From Hyphomicrobiales bacterium (lineage in GTDB: Bacteria > Pseudomonadota > Alphaproteobacteria > Rhizobiales > Rhizobiaceae), in the NCBI GenBank assembly GCA_900473175.1, contig UCKM01000006.1:1-64000 (forward strand): a stretch of DNA of 64,000 nucleotides, written 5' to 3'. The notes under the pieces were generated by a model. The model saw only the letters and a program-made list of their open reading frames with translations, ran no database searches and was not told the DNA's origin. Made by a program: the position numbers and the translations under genes. Shown one piece after another: positions 25,295 through 35,740 of this stretch (its first letter is position 1; every line of letters starts with the position of its first letter).

Positions 25295-25750
25295 ATGGTG
25301 ACCTCGCGCCGCGTTCTGGTGCTCAATGGGCCCAATCTCAATCTTCTCGGCAAGCGCCAGCCGGAAATCTACGGCCATGAAACGCTCGATGATGTCGAGG
25401 CGCAATGCCGGGGCGTTGCCGACAAACTTGAGCTCACACTGGATTTTCGCCAGAGCAATGCCGAACACGAACTGATTGGCTGGCTTCATGGGGCCCGCGA
25501 AACAGTTGCGGGGATTGTCATAAATCCTGCTGCCTACTCGCACACATCCGTCGCCATCATGGATGCTCTTGCCGCATGCCCATGTCCCATCATCGAAGTG
25601 CACATTTCCAATATCCATCGCCGCGAAGCTTTCCGCCATCATAGCTACGTCTCGCATGTGGCGACTGGTGTGATTTGCGGCTGCGGCACGCAAGGCTACG
25701 CGCTTGCGCTTCACCGGCTTGCGGCTCTTTTCGAAAAGGCAGACCAATGA
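25295..25750 (+). CDS. aroQ: 3-dehydroquinate dehydratase, type II
   Basis: The 151-residue type II enzyme interconverts 3-dehydroquinate and 3-dehydroshikimate. The active-site stretch [31 protein letters not shown] and the [15 protein letters not shown] loop are all intact. In this context it probably works in quinate catabolism (an quiB-like role) rather than chorismate synthesis. The ATG at 25295 fits the family; a TTG at 25268 is in frame upstream. Its stop overlaps the start of the dehydrogenase gene (ATGA). Confidence 0.93.
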   Translation: MVTSRRVLVLNGPNLNLLGKRQPEIYGHETLDDVEAQCRGVADKLELTLDFRQSNAEHELIGWLHGARETVAGIVINPAAYSHTSVAIMDALAACPCPIIEVHISNIHRREAFRHHSYVSHVATGVICGCGTQGYALALHRLAALFEKADQ

Positions 25751-26652
25751 TGCACACGACCAAGGTCAGTCCGGTCAAAGCGCGGTTTCTTCTCGGCCTC
25801 GTGGGCGCGGGAATCCAGGCATCGCGCACGCCGCCGATGCACGAGCGTGAAGGCGATGAACAAGGTTTTCGCCTGATCTATCAGCGCATCGATCTTGAGC
25901 AACTCCGTCTTGGTTCCGAGGCACTCCCGGAACTGCTCGCTGCAGCAGAACGCATGGGCTTTGCCGGCCTGAACATCACCCATCCCTGCAAACAGGCGAT
26001 CATTCCCTATCTCGACGACCTCTCTCCGGACGCGGCGGCGCTCGGAGCGGTGAACACGGTCGTTCTCAGCAACGGACGCAGATATGGCCATAATACGGAC
26101 TGGTGGGGGTTTTCGGAAAGCTTCAAGCGCGGTCTGCCCGATGCTCGCCTTTCATCGGTCTTGCAGCTCGGCGCCGGCGGCGCGGGCACGGCGGTGGCAC
26201 ATGCACTGGTGACGCTCGGCGTTCGCGAGCTTGTTATCGCCGACAGGGAAAAGACACGAGCAGAAGACGCCGCGGCATCACTCAATAATCGTTTTGAGCG
26301 CTTTGGGGCCAACATCGTTCGAGTGTCGCATGACCTCGAGGCCGACATGGCCGCGGCTGATGGCCTTGTTCATTGCACGCCGACCGGCATGGACAAGTAT
26401 CCCGGCCTGCCACTGCCGGCCGAGCTGCTCCGGCAAGAACTCTGGGTGGCCGAGATCGTGTATTTCCCGCTTGAAACCGCCCTGCTTCGTGAAGCGCGCC
26501 GTATCGGCTGCCGCACGCTCGACGGTGGCGGAATGGCGGTTTTTCAGGCCGTCGAAGCCTTTCGACTTTTTACCGGGGTAAAGCCCGACCATCAGCGCAT
26601 GTTGCGCCATTTCATTCAACTTGGTTCAGGAGCGAAGGAGGCCGCAGCCTGA
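25747..26652 (+). CDS. Quinate/shikimate dehydrogenase
   Basis: A 301-residue AroE-superfamily enzyme with the substrate residues [15 protein letters not shown] (catalytic Lys) and NTDWWGF, and a dinucleotide motif GAGGAGTAV. After the second beta strand it reads [10 protein letters not shown], where anabolic NADP-dependent AroE has an NRT motif. The Asp there suggests NAD preference, as in catabolic quinate/shikimate dehydrogenases. It would oxidise quinate to 3-dehydroquinate or shikimate to 3-dehydroshikimate. The start overlaps the aroQ stop, and a transporter gene follows 42 bases later. Confidence 0.9.
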   Translation: MMHTTKVSPVKARFLLGLVGAGIQASRTPPMHEREGDEQGFRLIYQRIDLEQLRLGSEALPELLAAAERMGFAGLNITHPCKQAIIPYLDDLSPDAAALGAVNTVVLSNGRRYGHNTDWWGFSESFKRGLPDARLSSVLQLGAGGAGTAVAHALVTLGVRELVIADREKTRAEDAAASLNNRFERFGANIVRVSHDLEADMAAADGLVHCTPTGMDKYPGLPLPAELLRQELWVAEIVYFPLETALLREARRIGCRTLDGGGMAVFQAVEAFRLFTGVKPDHQRMLRHFIQLGSGAKEAAA

Positions 26653-26694
26653 TCCAAGCCAACTGGTTCTAGCCTTGACGAGGAGGAGACGTCC

Positions 26695-28011
26695 ATGCAT
26701 CAACCTGTAGCAAGTGTCAAAACACCGGGGAAAGCCGCATTTGCGAGCTGGATCGGCAGTGCAGTCGAATATTACGACTTTTTCATCTATGGAACCGCGG
26801 CGGCGCTGATCTTTCCGAAGATCTTCTTTTCGTCGGCCAATCCGCATGCGGCTGCCATCGCATCGTTTGCCACCTTTGGCGTCGCCTATATTGCGCGTCC
26901 GTTCGGCGCCGTTATTCTGGGCCATGTTGGCGACAAGTTCGGCCGGAAGAAGGTCCTGACCTTCACACTGCTCCTGATGGGTTTCTCAACCTTCATCATA
27001 GGCTGCCTGCCAACCTATGACCATGTTGGCATACTTGCGCCGATCCTCCTCGTGGTCGCGCGCCTGTTGCAGGGCATTTCCGCGGCGGGCGAACAGGCCG
27101 GGGCAAATTCGATGACACTCGAGCATGCGCCACCTCACCGGCGCGCGTTTTTCACCAGCTTCACGCTCAGCGGCACGCAAGCCGGGCTCATTCTCGCGAC
27201 GCTTGTCTTCATACCCATCTCGAGGCTTCCTGAAGCGGATCTCCTGTCATGGGCCTGGCGTATTCCATTCTTCTTGAGCCTTGCCGTCGTTGTCGTCGGT
27301 TTCTGGGTACGTCGGACCTTGCCGGAAACGCCCGCTTTCATCGAAGAAGCAAAGAAGCACGAGACTGCCAAGCTCCCGGTGCTCACCCTGCTTCAGAACC
27401 ATTGGGCAGACGTGCTTCGTATTATCTTTGCCGCACTGATCTCAGTCGTCAGCACGATTTTCAGCGTGTTTACCCTCTCCTACGCGGTCAATACCATGCA
27501 GATCGATCGCTCGACGATGCTGACGGTGCTGGTCCTTGCCAACGTCGTGGCGCTTGGCGCCATTCCCCTTTGGGCGTCGCTCGCTGACCGCATCGGACGG
27601 AAGCCCGTCTTCATATTCGGTGCACTCGGCTGCGCGGTTCTGATCTGGCCCTACATCTGGGCAATCAGCCAGGGCAACATGCCGCTGATCTTTATTCTCG
27701 GCATTCTTCTTTCCGGCGTCATTTACAGCGCGTCAAACGGTGTCTGGCCGGCCCTCTATGGCGAGATGTTCGACACGCGCGTGCGGCTCTCCGGCATGGC
27801 AATCGGCACGCAGATCGGCTTTGCCCTCGGCGGCTTCGCACCGACAATCAGTGCGGCGCTCCTAGGTACAGGACCGAACGGCTGGGTTCCGGTGGCTGCC
27901 TTCACCTCGGTGACTGCGATTATTGCAGCCATCTCCGCCGCGACGGCGGTCGAAACCTACCGGACGCCGATGCAGGATCTCGGCAGGAAGCAAGTTCCCG
28001 TCGCGGTCTGA
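26695..28011 (+). CDS. MHS family MFS transporter, probable shikimate/quinate uptake
   Basis: A 438-residue twelve-helix transporter of the metabolite:H+ symporter family. Signs include SWIGSAVEYYDFFIYGTAAA at the start, GDKFGRKKVL after helix 2 and RPFGAVILGHVG. Its closest recognised type is ShiA (shikimate permease). It follows aroQ and the dehydrogenase on the same strand behind a GAGGAGGAG ribosome site, consistent with import of the compound that these enzymes degrade. The operon ends at a strong hairpin. Confidence 0.92.
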   Translation: MHQPVASVKTPGKAAFASWIGSAVEYYDFFIYGTAAALIFPKIFFSSANPHAAAIASFATFGVAYIARPFGAVILGHVGDKFGRKKVLTFTLLLMGFSTFIIGCLPTYDHVGILAPILLVVARLLQGISAAGEQAGANSMTLEHAPPHRRAFFTSFTLSGTQAGLILATLVFIPISRLPEADLLSWAWRIPFFLSLAVVVVGFWVRRTLPETPAFIEEAKKHETAKLPVLTLLQNHWADVLRIIFAALISVVSTIFSVFTLSYAVNTMQIDRSTMLTVLVLANVVALGAIPLWASLADRIGRKPVFIFGALGCAVLIWPYIWAISQGNMPLIFILGILLSGVIYSASNGVWPALYGEMFDTRVRLSGMAIGTQIGFALGGFAPTISAALLGTGPNGWVPVAAFTSVTAIIAAISAATAVETYRTPMQDLGRKQVPVAV

Positions 28012-28017
28012 CCGACA

Positions 28018-28047
28018 GTAAGTGGCGGGAAATTTCCTGCCACTTAC
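28018..28047. terminator. Bidirectional terminator between transporter and TetR gene
   Basis: GTAAGTGGC (28018-28026) pairs with GCCACTTAC (28039-28047) and an inner GGAAATTTCC extends the stem. On the plus strand TTTTG follows. The hairpin contains the TAA of the convergent TetR gene. Confidence 0.85.
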
Positions 28048-28709
28048 TTTTGCAGGAGTAAGCCGACGACCGCATCCGCGATCATCTGCTTGTGCTTCTG
28101 GCGCCGGTCCGGTTCCGACAAATCCACGCGATGAATGGACCCGAACGTGTGACGGTTCGCGACCCGAAAGAAGCAGAAGGCGCTGATCATCATGTGCACA
28201 TCCACTGGCTCGAGGTCCGATCGAAACAGACCGGCGGCCTGGCCGCGTTCAAGGATCGCGCCGATAATTTCTATGATCCGCAGGTTGATCTGGCGGATCG
28301 ACGGGGCTTCAGCGAGGTGCTTGCCCTGGTTTATATTCTCGATCGAAACCAGCCGGACGAAGTCGGTATGGCTGTCATCGTTCTCAAACGTCTGATCGAT
28401 GACGCGTCGCAAGGCCCCGATCGGGTCGAGCAGATCGAGTTCCAGCGCTGCTTCAATGGCGCGTATGTCGGCATAGGCTTTTTCGAGGACCGCAAGATAA
28501 AGCCCGTCCTTGCCGCCGAAATAATAATAGATCATGCGCTTTGACGTACGCGTTCGTTCGGCGATCGCGTCGACTCTCGCGCCACTGAGGCCATGGGCCG
28601 CGAATTCTTCTGTCGCTACTGCAAGTATGTCGGCCTTGGTACGGTCCGGGTCATTGGTCCGGCTCCGCTCATTCGCGACGGCTTTCCGGGGAGATGTTGA
28701 GATCGACAT
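28044..28709 (-). CDS. TetR family regulator of the quinate/4-hydroxybenzoate cluster
   Basis: The 221-residue repressor has a TetR helix-turn-helix at about residues 25-75 (DRTKADILAVATEEFAAHGL, then TRTSKRMIYYYFGGKDGLYL) and a larger ligand-binding domain of the TetR_C type. The start at 28709 (MSISTSPRK) fits the spacing to the upstream operator. Two nearly identical 20-bp palindromes, one before this gene and one before aroQ, are its likely sites. It would therefore repress itself and the quinate operon. The inducer is probably a pathway intermediate (inference). Confidence 0.9.
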   Translation of the reverse strand: MSISTSPRKAVANERSRTNDPDRTKADILAVATEEFAAHGLSGARVDAIAERTRTSKRMIYYYFGGKDGLYLAVLEKAYADIRAIEAALELDLLDPIGALRRVIDQTFENDDSHTDFVRLVSIENINQGKHLAEAPSIRQINLRIIEIIGAILERGQAAGLFRSDLEPVDVHMMISAFCFFRVANRHTFGSIHRVDLSEPDRRQKHKQMIADAVVGLLLQK

Positions 28710-28751
28710 GCCTGCTTTTATCCATTCGCTTCCATATGTACGTTGACATAA

Positions 28752-28771
28752 TGGACGAACCCGTACGTTCA
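28752..28771. promoter_or_regulatory. TetR-type operator upstream of the tetR and pobA genes
   Basis: On the minus strand the site reads TGAACGTACGGGTTCGTCCA, matching 25157-25176 at all but three positions, and the similarity continues into TTATG. It lies 43 bases upstream of the TetR start and 120 bases upstream of pobA, so autoregulation is likely and control of pobA possible. Confidence 0.75.
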
Positions 28772-28792
28772 AGGCAAGGTCGACGAGTTTAG

Positions 28793-30061
<1,269 letters not shown>

Positions 30062-30076
30062 CGAGCAGTAAAGCGC

Positions 30077-31000
30077 TTAACTCGCCTTGATGGTATCGGC
30101 CGCCTCGCGGATCGTTTGCATCAGGATCATCAAGGGAAGCGACCGTGTCACATCGGCGCGGGTTGTGAGGCCGACTGGCCCCCTGGTCTCTGTGGTGTCG
30201 ATCGGAAGCAACGCCAACGTACCATCTTCAATGTCGCTGGCGACGACGCCCGCTGAGATGATCCACACCGCATTTCTCGAACGCACAAAGGCCCGCCCGA
30301 AAGCGTCAGAGACGGTTTCGATCTGTTGGGGCAGTTTGGCAACGCCGTTGGCTATCAGAAACCGGTCGACAAAGGGCCGGATGATAGAGGCGCGCGTCGG
30401 CATCAAGACAGGATATTCCTTTAGAAGCGCGTAGATGTCGCCTTTCGCCTTCAGGAGCGGATGCCGTGCGCTCACGGCAAACACGACCTGTTCCGAATAT
30501 AGGTGTTCGAAGGAAAAACCCATCATCTTTTCGGGTGCAGCGAGCCGCCCCACGACCAGGTCGAGGTCGCCGAGGCGCAACTGTTCGAGGAGCACGGCAT
30601 TTTCGCCCGTCACTATCTTTAGCCGGCAGTGCGTCTTCTCCTGGAGGAACAGGCTGATCGCTTCCGGCATGATGCGGGTCGAAACGGTGGGTAAGGCACC
30701 TATGCGGATCGGGATGCCCTCCCCCGACTGCTCGTTGGTGACTGAGTCTATACCCTGGCGCAAGGCCGTGATTGCCGCGCCGGCGTAGCGCAGGAACACC
30801 TCGCCATAGCGTGTAATTCTGATGCCGCGGCCATCGCGCTCGAATACGGCGACGCCAAGCGCCTCTTCCATCTCACGAATTGTTTTCGTCACAGCCGGTT
30901 GGCTGATATGAAGGATAGAAGCAGCCTTCATGACGCTTTTTTGTCGGGCGACTTCGAGGAAGGTTTGAAGATGTCGGAACTTGATACGGCTGTCGATCAT
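30077..31000 (-). CDS. pcaQ: LysR family activator PcaQ
   Basis: A 307-residue LysR regulator: N-terminal helix-turn-helix FLEVARQKSVMKAASILHIS, then the effector domain. PcaQ of rhizobia activates pcaDCHGB in response to beta-carboxy-cis,cis-muconate and gamma-carboxymuconolactone. The divergent position relative to pcaD and an exact PcaQ site between the two genes support the name. It converges with pobA across 15 bases. Confidence 0.95.
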   Translation of the reverse strand: MIDSRIKFRHLQTFLEVARQKSVMKAASILHISQPAVTKTIREMEEALGVAVFERDGRGIRITRYGEVFLRYAGAAITALRQGIDSVTNEQSGEGIPIRIGALPTVSTRIMPEAISLFLQEKTHCRLKIVTGENAVLLEQLRLGDLDLVVGRLAAPEKMMGFSFEHLYSEQVVFAVSARHPLLKAKGDIYALLKEYPVLMPTRASIIRPFVDRFLIANGVAKLPQQIETVSDAFGRAFVRSRNAVWIISAGVVASDIEDGTLALLPIDTTETRGPVGLTTRADVTRSLPLMILMQTIREAADTIKAS

Positions 31001-31008
31001 GGTATTTC

Positions 31009-31024
31009 ATAACCCACGGGTTAA
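31009..31024 (+). promoter_or_regulatory. PcaQ binding site
   Basis: ATAACC-CACG-GGTTAA matches the PcaQ consensus ATAACC-N4-GGTTAA described in Sinorhizobium at every fixed position. It begins 9 bases upstream of pcaQ and 78 bases upstream of pcaD, so it can serve both activation of pcaD and autoregulation. Confidence 0.9.
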
Positions 31025-31101
31025 TGGAATGTGGCAACTTATCATTTTACCGAACCAAATGTATAATCCATTATTGCAATGAGCAGATTGGGAGGTCTCC
31101 G

Positions 31102-31908
31102 GTGCAATTCGCTTCTATCAATGGAATTACGCTGCACTATCAGCTGATCGGTGCGCCGGAAGGCAAGCCGGTGCTGGTCTTTGCCAATTCGCTCGGCACC
31201 GACTTGCGCATCTGGCGTGATGTCATCCTCCGCCTTGTCGGCGACTTTGCCATCGTCACCTATGACATGCGCGGGCACGGCCTTTCAGATGTGGGCGCGC
31301 CGCCCTATTCCATCAACGACCATGTGGACGATCTTGCCGGACTGCTCGATTATCTCGAGGTCAAGAGCGCCGTCATTTGCGGGTTGTCGGTGGGTGGCCT
31401 CGTGGCGCAGGGGCTTTATGCGACACGGCCCGATTTGGCGCGCGCGCTTATCCTTTGCGACACTGCTCACAAGATCGGCACCGTGGAATCCTGGGCTGCG
31501 CGTATCGCAGCCGTAAATAAGGACGGCATCGAGTCGATTGCCGACGGCATCTTCAAACTATGGTTCACGCCGGGCTTCCACGCACAACGACGCGAGGAGC
31601 TGGCTGGATACCGCAACATGCTCGTCCGTCAGCCTGTCGAGGGCTACACCGGCACTTGCACCGCATTGAGCCGAGCCGATTTCACCGAGGCTGCGGAGCG
31701 GATAGCGGTACCGACGATCTGCATCGTCGGCGACCAGGATGGCTCAACGCCACCGGATCTGGTGCTGCAGCTTGCCAGGCTGATCCCGCGATCACGCTAT
31801 GAGGTGATCAAGGATGCGGCGCATATTCCATGCGTAGAGCAGCCGGAGGCGCTTACCGCAGTGATGCGCGCTTTCATCGACGAATTCCAACTTGGAGGAA
31901 AATCATGA
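31102..31908 (+). CDS. pcaD: 3-oxoadipate enol-lactonase
   Basis: PcaD hydrolyses beta-ketoadipate enol-lactone to beta-ketoadipate. It is a 268-residue alpha/beta hydrolase with nucleophile Ser96 in GLSVGG, an acid in VGDQDGST and the His in DAAHIPCVEQP. The start is a GTG at 31102 behind GGGAGG; no suitable ATG is near. It is the first gene of pcaDCHGB and overlaps pcaC by 4 bases. Confidence 0.95.
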   Translation: MQFASINGITLHYQLIGAPEGKPVLVFANSLGTDLRIWRDVILRLVGDFAIVTYDMRGHGLSDVGAPPYSINDHVDDLAGLLDYLEVKSAVICGLSVGGLVAQGLYATRPDLARALILCDTAHKIGTVESWAARIAAVNKDGIESIADGIFKLWFTPGFHAQRREELAGYRNMLVRQPVEGYTGTCTALSRADFTEAAERIAVPTICIVGDQDGSTPPDLVLQLARLIPRSRYEVIKDAAHIPCVEQPEALTAVMRAFIDEFQLGGKS

Positions 31909-32309
31909 CGAGTGCGGCTGTTCCGTCTCGCCGCTATGCCGAAGGCATGGAAACGCGCAGAACCGTATTGGGCAACAGTCATGTAGACAGCGCGGAAGCG
32001 AACAAGACGGATTTCGACAGTCCATTTCAGGAACTGATCACGGAAGCGGCGTGGGGGCACGTCTGGTCCAGGCCGGGGTGGTCCAAGCGCGAACGGTCCA
32101 TCGTGACGATCGCGCTGCTGGCGGCGCTGGGGCAGGATGAGGAATTGGCCATGCACATTCGCGCGACCGCCAATACCGGCGCAACGAAGGATGACATTTG
32201 CGAAGCCTTGCTTCACGTCGCGATCTACGCCGGTGTTCCGGCGGCAAACCACGCGATCAAGCTGGCCAAACAAATCTATAAGGAAATGGAAGCCGGCAGG
32301 GCCGCGTGA
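31905..32309 (+). CDS. pcaC: 4-carboxymuconolactone decarboxylase
   Basis: This 134-residue all-helical protein decarboxylates gamma-carboxymuconolactone to beta-ketoadipate enol-lactone. It has the CMD-family core [20 protein letters not shown] and [20 protein letters not shown]. Its ATG overlaps the pcaD stop, and its own stop overlaps a GTG that precedes pcaH. Confidence 0.95.
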   Translation: MTSAAVPSRRYAEGMETRRTVLGNSHVDSAEANKTDFDSPFQELITEAAWGHVWSRPGWSKRERSIVTIALLAALGQDEELAMHIRATANTGATKDDICEALLHVAIYAGVPAANHAIKLAKQIYKEMEAGRAA

Positions 32310-32320
32310 CGGAGATGGCA

Positions 32321-33061
32321 ATGTCCAACAGAAAACCGGAAACCGGTGCATTCTTTCAACGCGACAGGCAGTGGCATCCGCCCGCCTATACGCCGAACTA
32401 CAAGACAAGCGTGGTGCGCTCACCACAGCGGGCTCTCCTTTCTTTCGACAATACCTTGTCGGAGATCACCGGTCCGGTATTCGGACATTCGATCCTTGGC
32501 GAACTCGACAACGATCTGGTCCACAATTTCGCCAAACCGGGCGAAAGCGCCATCGGCCAGCGCATTATCGTGCATGGCCGCGTGGTTGACGAACGTGGCA
32601 AGGGCGTAGCGGGGGCATTGCTCGAATTCTGGCAAGCGAATGCAGGGGGACGCTACCGCCATAAGCGCGAAGGATATATCGCGGCGCTCGATCCGAATTT
32701 CGGCGGATGCGGACGAACGATCACCGATGATGACGGCTACTATCGCTTTCGCACCGTCAAGCCGGGAGCCTATCCCTGGCCGAACGGGGTGAATGATTGG
32801 CGTCCGGCCCATATTCACTTCTCGGTTTTCGGCCACGGCTTTGCCCAGCGGCTGATCACCCAGATGTATTTCGAGGGTGATCCGATGATCTGGAATTGCC
32901 CGATCGTCAGATCCATTGCTGACAAGACGGCAATTGAACAGCTGATCGCCCCTCTCGACATGAACAACACGATCCCGATGGATGCCCGCGCTTACAGGTT
33001 CGACATCGTATTGCGCGGCCGCCGCTCGACCCTGTTCGAGAACCGCCTGGAGGGCAATTGA
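32321..33061 (+). CDS. pcaH: Protocatechuate 3,4-dioxygenase beta subunit
   Basis: PcaH carries the non-haem Fe(III) that splits protocatechuate to beta-carboxy-cis,cis-muconate, together with PcaG. Iron ligands are Tyr112 (GRYRH), Tyr151 (PGAYPW), His164 and His166 (RPAHIHF), with the same spacing as in the Pseudomonas enzyme. The ATG at 32321 ([12 protein letters not shown]) has GGAG at a good distance; ATG at 32315 and GTG at 32306 are alternatives. The stop overlaps the pcaG ATG by one base. Confidence 0.95.
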   Translation: MSNRKPETGAFFQRDRQWHPPAYTPNYKTSVVRSPQRALLSFDNTLSEITGPVFGHSILGELDNDLVHNFAKPGESAIGQRIIVHGRVVDERGKGVAGALLEFWQANAGGRYRHKREGYIAALDPNFGGCGRTITDDDGYYRFRTVKPGAYPWPNGVNDWRPAHIHFSVFGHGFAQRLITQMYFEGDPMIWNCPIVRSIADKTAIEQLIAPLDMNNTIPMDARAYRFDIVLRGRRSTLFENRLEGN

Positions 33062-33675
33062 TGGTTCAGCAACTGGGCTTCTTGAAAGAGACACCGTCGC
33101 AAACCGCAGGTCCCTATGTACATATCGGTTGCACGCCCAATTTCTGCGGAATTGCCGGGGTTTACGAGGCGGATCTCGGTGTCATGATGGTCAATGACAA
33201 GACACTCGGCGAGCGCATCACGCTGCGTGGGCACGTCTTTGACGGAACCGGAACGCCGCTGCGTGATGCATTGATCGAGATCTGGCAAGCTGACAGTTCC
33301 GGACTGTACAATAGCCCATCGGAGCTTCGCGGCGCTGCCGATCCCAACTTCACCGGTTGGGGCCGCTGCCCGACCCATATGGAAACCGGAGAATTTGTCT
33401 TCGAAACCATCAAGCCCGGGCAAGTGCCCTTCAAGGACGGCCGATTGATGGCACCGCACATCAGCATGTGGATCGTGGCGCGTGGCATTAATATCGGACT
33501 GCAGACCCGGGTTTACTTCGACGACGCGAAGGCAGCCAATGATCAGGACCCGATACTGATGCGCATCGAGCATAAGAACCGCGTCCAGACACTGATCGCC
33601 AGGCGCGAGGGATCGACGTATCACTTTGACGTCTACCTGCAGGGTGACGAGGAAACCGTCTTCTTCGATGTGTAG
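33061..33675 (+). CDS. pcaG: Protocatechuate 3,4-dioxygenase alpha subunit
   Basis: The 204-residue alpha subunit resembles PcaH in fold but lacks iron ligands. It contains ETPSQTAGPYVHIGC, IEIWQADSSGLYNSP and APHISMWIVARGINIGLQTR, all typical of PcaG. Its start and the pcaH stop overlap as TGATG, which favours equal synthesis of the two subunits. Confidence 0.95.
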   Translation: MVQQLGFLKETPSQTAGPYVHIGCTPNFCGIAGVYEADLGVMMVNDKTLGERITLRGHVFDGTGTPLRDALIEIWQADSSGLYNSPSELRGAADPNFTGWGRCPTHMETGEFVFETIKPGQVPFKDGRLMAPHISMWIVARGINIGLQTRVYFDDAKAANDQDPILMRIEHKNRVQTLIARREGSTYHFDVYLQGDEETVFFDV

Positions 33676-33678
33676 GCA

Positions 33679-34737
33679 ATGAGCATATCTCCTTTCGATC
33701 ACCCATATCTGTCTGGTCTGGTCGGTGACGACGACGTGGCCAAGTGGTTCTCTGTCGACGCCGATATCACCGCCATGCTGTCATTCGAATCCGCTTTGGC
33801 CACAGTCGAGGCAGGCGAAGGCTTCATCGAGAAGGCAACGGCGGATGCAATCACCAAGGCATGCAAGCAATTTGCCCCTGATGTGGCGGCATTACGAGCC
33901 GCGGTGTCAACCGATGGTGTTGTCGTTCCCGAGTTTGTCCGCCAATTGCGCGCCACTATCCCTTCGGAACATCGCGCGTTCCTGCATTTCGGGGCGACGA
34001 GCCAGGACGTCATTGATACTGGTCTGATGATACGCCTCAAACCGCTGCCGCAACTCCTCGACAGTGGTCTGAGCTATATTCTTTCGCGGCTCGACAATCT
34101 GGAAAACGCGTTCGGCAATAATGGCCTCATGGGGCATACCCGAATGCAGGCTGCTATCCCGATTGCTGTTCGCGACCGCATCGCAAGCTGGCGCCCCCCG
34201 TTGCTCAGGCATCAGCAGAGGCGCCTCGTACTCATGGAGCATTTCCCCGCCGTTCAGTTTGGCGGTGCGGCGGGGACGCTGGACAAATTGGGGGACAGGG
34301 CTCCGGCAGTCCGCAGGCGGCTGGCGGAAGCTCTTGGACTCAAGGACATGCCGCAATGGCAAAACCAGCGTGATGTAATCGTCGAACTCGCTGACCTTCT
34401 GTCCCAAATCTCCGGTTCCCTCGGCAAGATCGGCCAGGATATTTCACTCCTCGCCCAAGGTGCCACCGAGATTGCACTCAGCGGGGGCGGAAAATCATCA
34501 GCCATGCCGCACAAGCAAAATCCAGTCTTGGCAGAGGTTCTCGTTTCGCTTGCACGCTTCAACGCCACCCAGGTTTCGGGGATGCACCACGCCCTGGTTC
34601 ATGAACAGGAGCGCTCCGGTTCTGCCTGGACCCTGGAGTGGATGATCTTGCCCTCGATGGTCGGCGCAACGATGGGGTCCTTGCACAAGGCCAAAGAACT
34701 GCTGGGCTCTATCGAAAAGTTTGGTGCTGAAAGATAG
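33679..34737 (+). CDS. pcaB: 3-carboxy-cis,cis-muconate cycloisomerase
   Basis: PcaB lactonises beta-carboxymuconate. The 352-residue protein belongs to the fumarase/aspartase superfamily: GATSQDVIDTG, GHTRMQAAIPIAV and the catalytic loop SSAMPHKQNPV are present. Its length suits the shorter alphaproteobacterial form rather than the roughly 450-residue pseudomonad form. It is the last gene of the operon, 3 bases after pcaG, and converges with the dehydrogenase gene across 7 bases. No pcaIJ or pcaF is seen in the window. Confidence 0.95.
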   Translation: MSISPFDHPYLSGLVGDDDVAKWFSVDADITAMLSFESALATVEAGEGFIEKATADAITKACKQFAPDVAALRAAVSTDGVVVPEFVRQLRATIPSEHRAFLHFGATSQDVIDTGLMIRLKPLPQLLDSGLSYILSRLDNLENAFGNNGLMGHTRMQAAIPIAVRDRIASWRPPLLRHQQRRLVLMEHFPAVQFGGAAGTLDKLGDRAPAVRRRLAEALGLKDMPQWQNQRDVIVELADLLSQISGSLGKIGQDISLLAQGATEIALSGGGKSSAMPHKQNPVLAEVLVSLARFNATQVSGMHHALVHEQERSGSAWTLEWMILPSMVGATMGSLHKAKELLGSIEKFGAER

Positions 34738-34744
34738 CCCCCTT

Positions 34745-35740
34745 CTACAAGGCAAGTTCCCGGCGCAATGTCTCCAGCCGTTCCATGGCAATCACCCCAT
34801 CATGAATTGTCGGGGCTGCGGTCGACGCGCCGCCAAGCGCCGGCACCACGTCCGCCAGGAGCGAATGATAACCTTTCGGATCCTCGTTTGCCGCCGCCGT
34901 GAAATTCGGCTTCCACGTCAGCGTATCGACGTCGTCGGCTAGCGTTGCGTCGGGATCATCCACCTTGAAGGGCGGATTGCGGTTCCAGCGCACCTCGATC
35001 ACATCGTCCACTTCCAGGCGCTGGTGATCGCTCATCAGTTCGATACGCTCGACCGGCGTGCCCCGTGATTGTATCGTGCCCATGGCGATATTGCCGATGG
35101 CGCCGCATTCGAACTCGAAGCCGACATGGAAGAGCACCCTGCCCGGCGTCTTCTCGACCTTCCGGGCAGAGATGGTCCGTACCGGCGAGACGAAGAACGA
35201 CACCAGATCCATATAGTGGACGCAGTGATGCAGGAAGAAGCCGGTATAGTCGACATTGCCGGTGAAATAACCCGGTGCCGTCATGTAGTATCCCGTCAGG
35301 CCCAACACCGATCCGAAGCGCCCTGACTTGATGATGTTGTGGGCGATCTTGTTGCCAACGGAATAGCGCTTCATGAACCCGACAAGGAGCGGCTTGCCCG
35401 AACGTTCCGATGCGGCGCGCAATTCGCGTGCGCCCTCCGCCGTGCCCGAGGGCGGCTTTTCCATGAAAACGGGCAGACCGCGATCAAGAGCAAGTTTGCC
35501 GAAATGAAGGTGTTGATCGGGGCCGACGGCCATGCCGACGGCATCGATGCCTGGCGTGCGGATCAGCTCCTCGGCATCGCTGGTCAAGTGAGACACGCCA
35601 AACTGGCGGCCTGCATCGGCAAGACGTATGCCGTCAATATCACAGAGCCCGGCGATCTCGACATCGTGGCGTACAAGTTGGGGAAGGAGCATCTGGGTTG
35701 CGTGTACGCCGCAACCGATCCAGCCGATTTTCAATGTCAT
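34745..35740 (-). CDS. Gfo/Idh/MocA family oxidoreductase
   Basis: A 331-residue NAD(P)-dependent dehydrogenase. The N-terminal Rossmann fold has GWIGCGVHATQM and the EKPPSG motif supplies the catalytic Lys. A C-terminal Gfo/Idh domain follows (GYYMTAPGYFTGNVDYTGFF, HHCVHYMDL). The family oxidises or reduces sugars and inositols. The gene overlaps the TIM-barrel gene by 4 bases and is the last of the minus-strand sugar operon, so it probably modifies the imported sugar or its epimer. Confidence 0.9.
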   Translation of the reverse strand: MTLKIGWIGCGVHATQMLLPQLVRHDVEIAGLCDIDGIRLADAGRQFGVSHLTSDAEELIRTPGIDAVGMAVGPDQHLHFGKLALDRGLPVFMEKPPSGTAEGARELRAASERSGKPLLVGFMKRYSVGNKIAHNIIKSGRFGSVLGLTGYYMTAPGYFTGNVDYTGFFLHHCVHYMDLVSFFVSPVRTISARKVEKTPGRVLFHVGFEFECGAIGNIAMGTIQSRGTPVERIELMSDHQRLEVDDVIEVRWNRNPPFKVDDPDATLADDVDTLTWKPNFTAAANEDPKGYHSLLADVVPALGGASTAAPTIHDGVIAMERLETLRRELAL

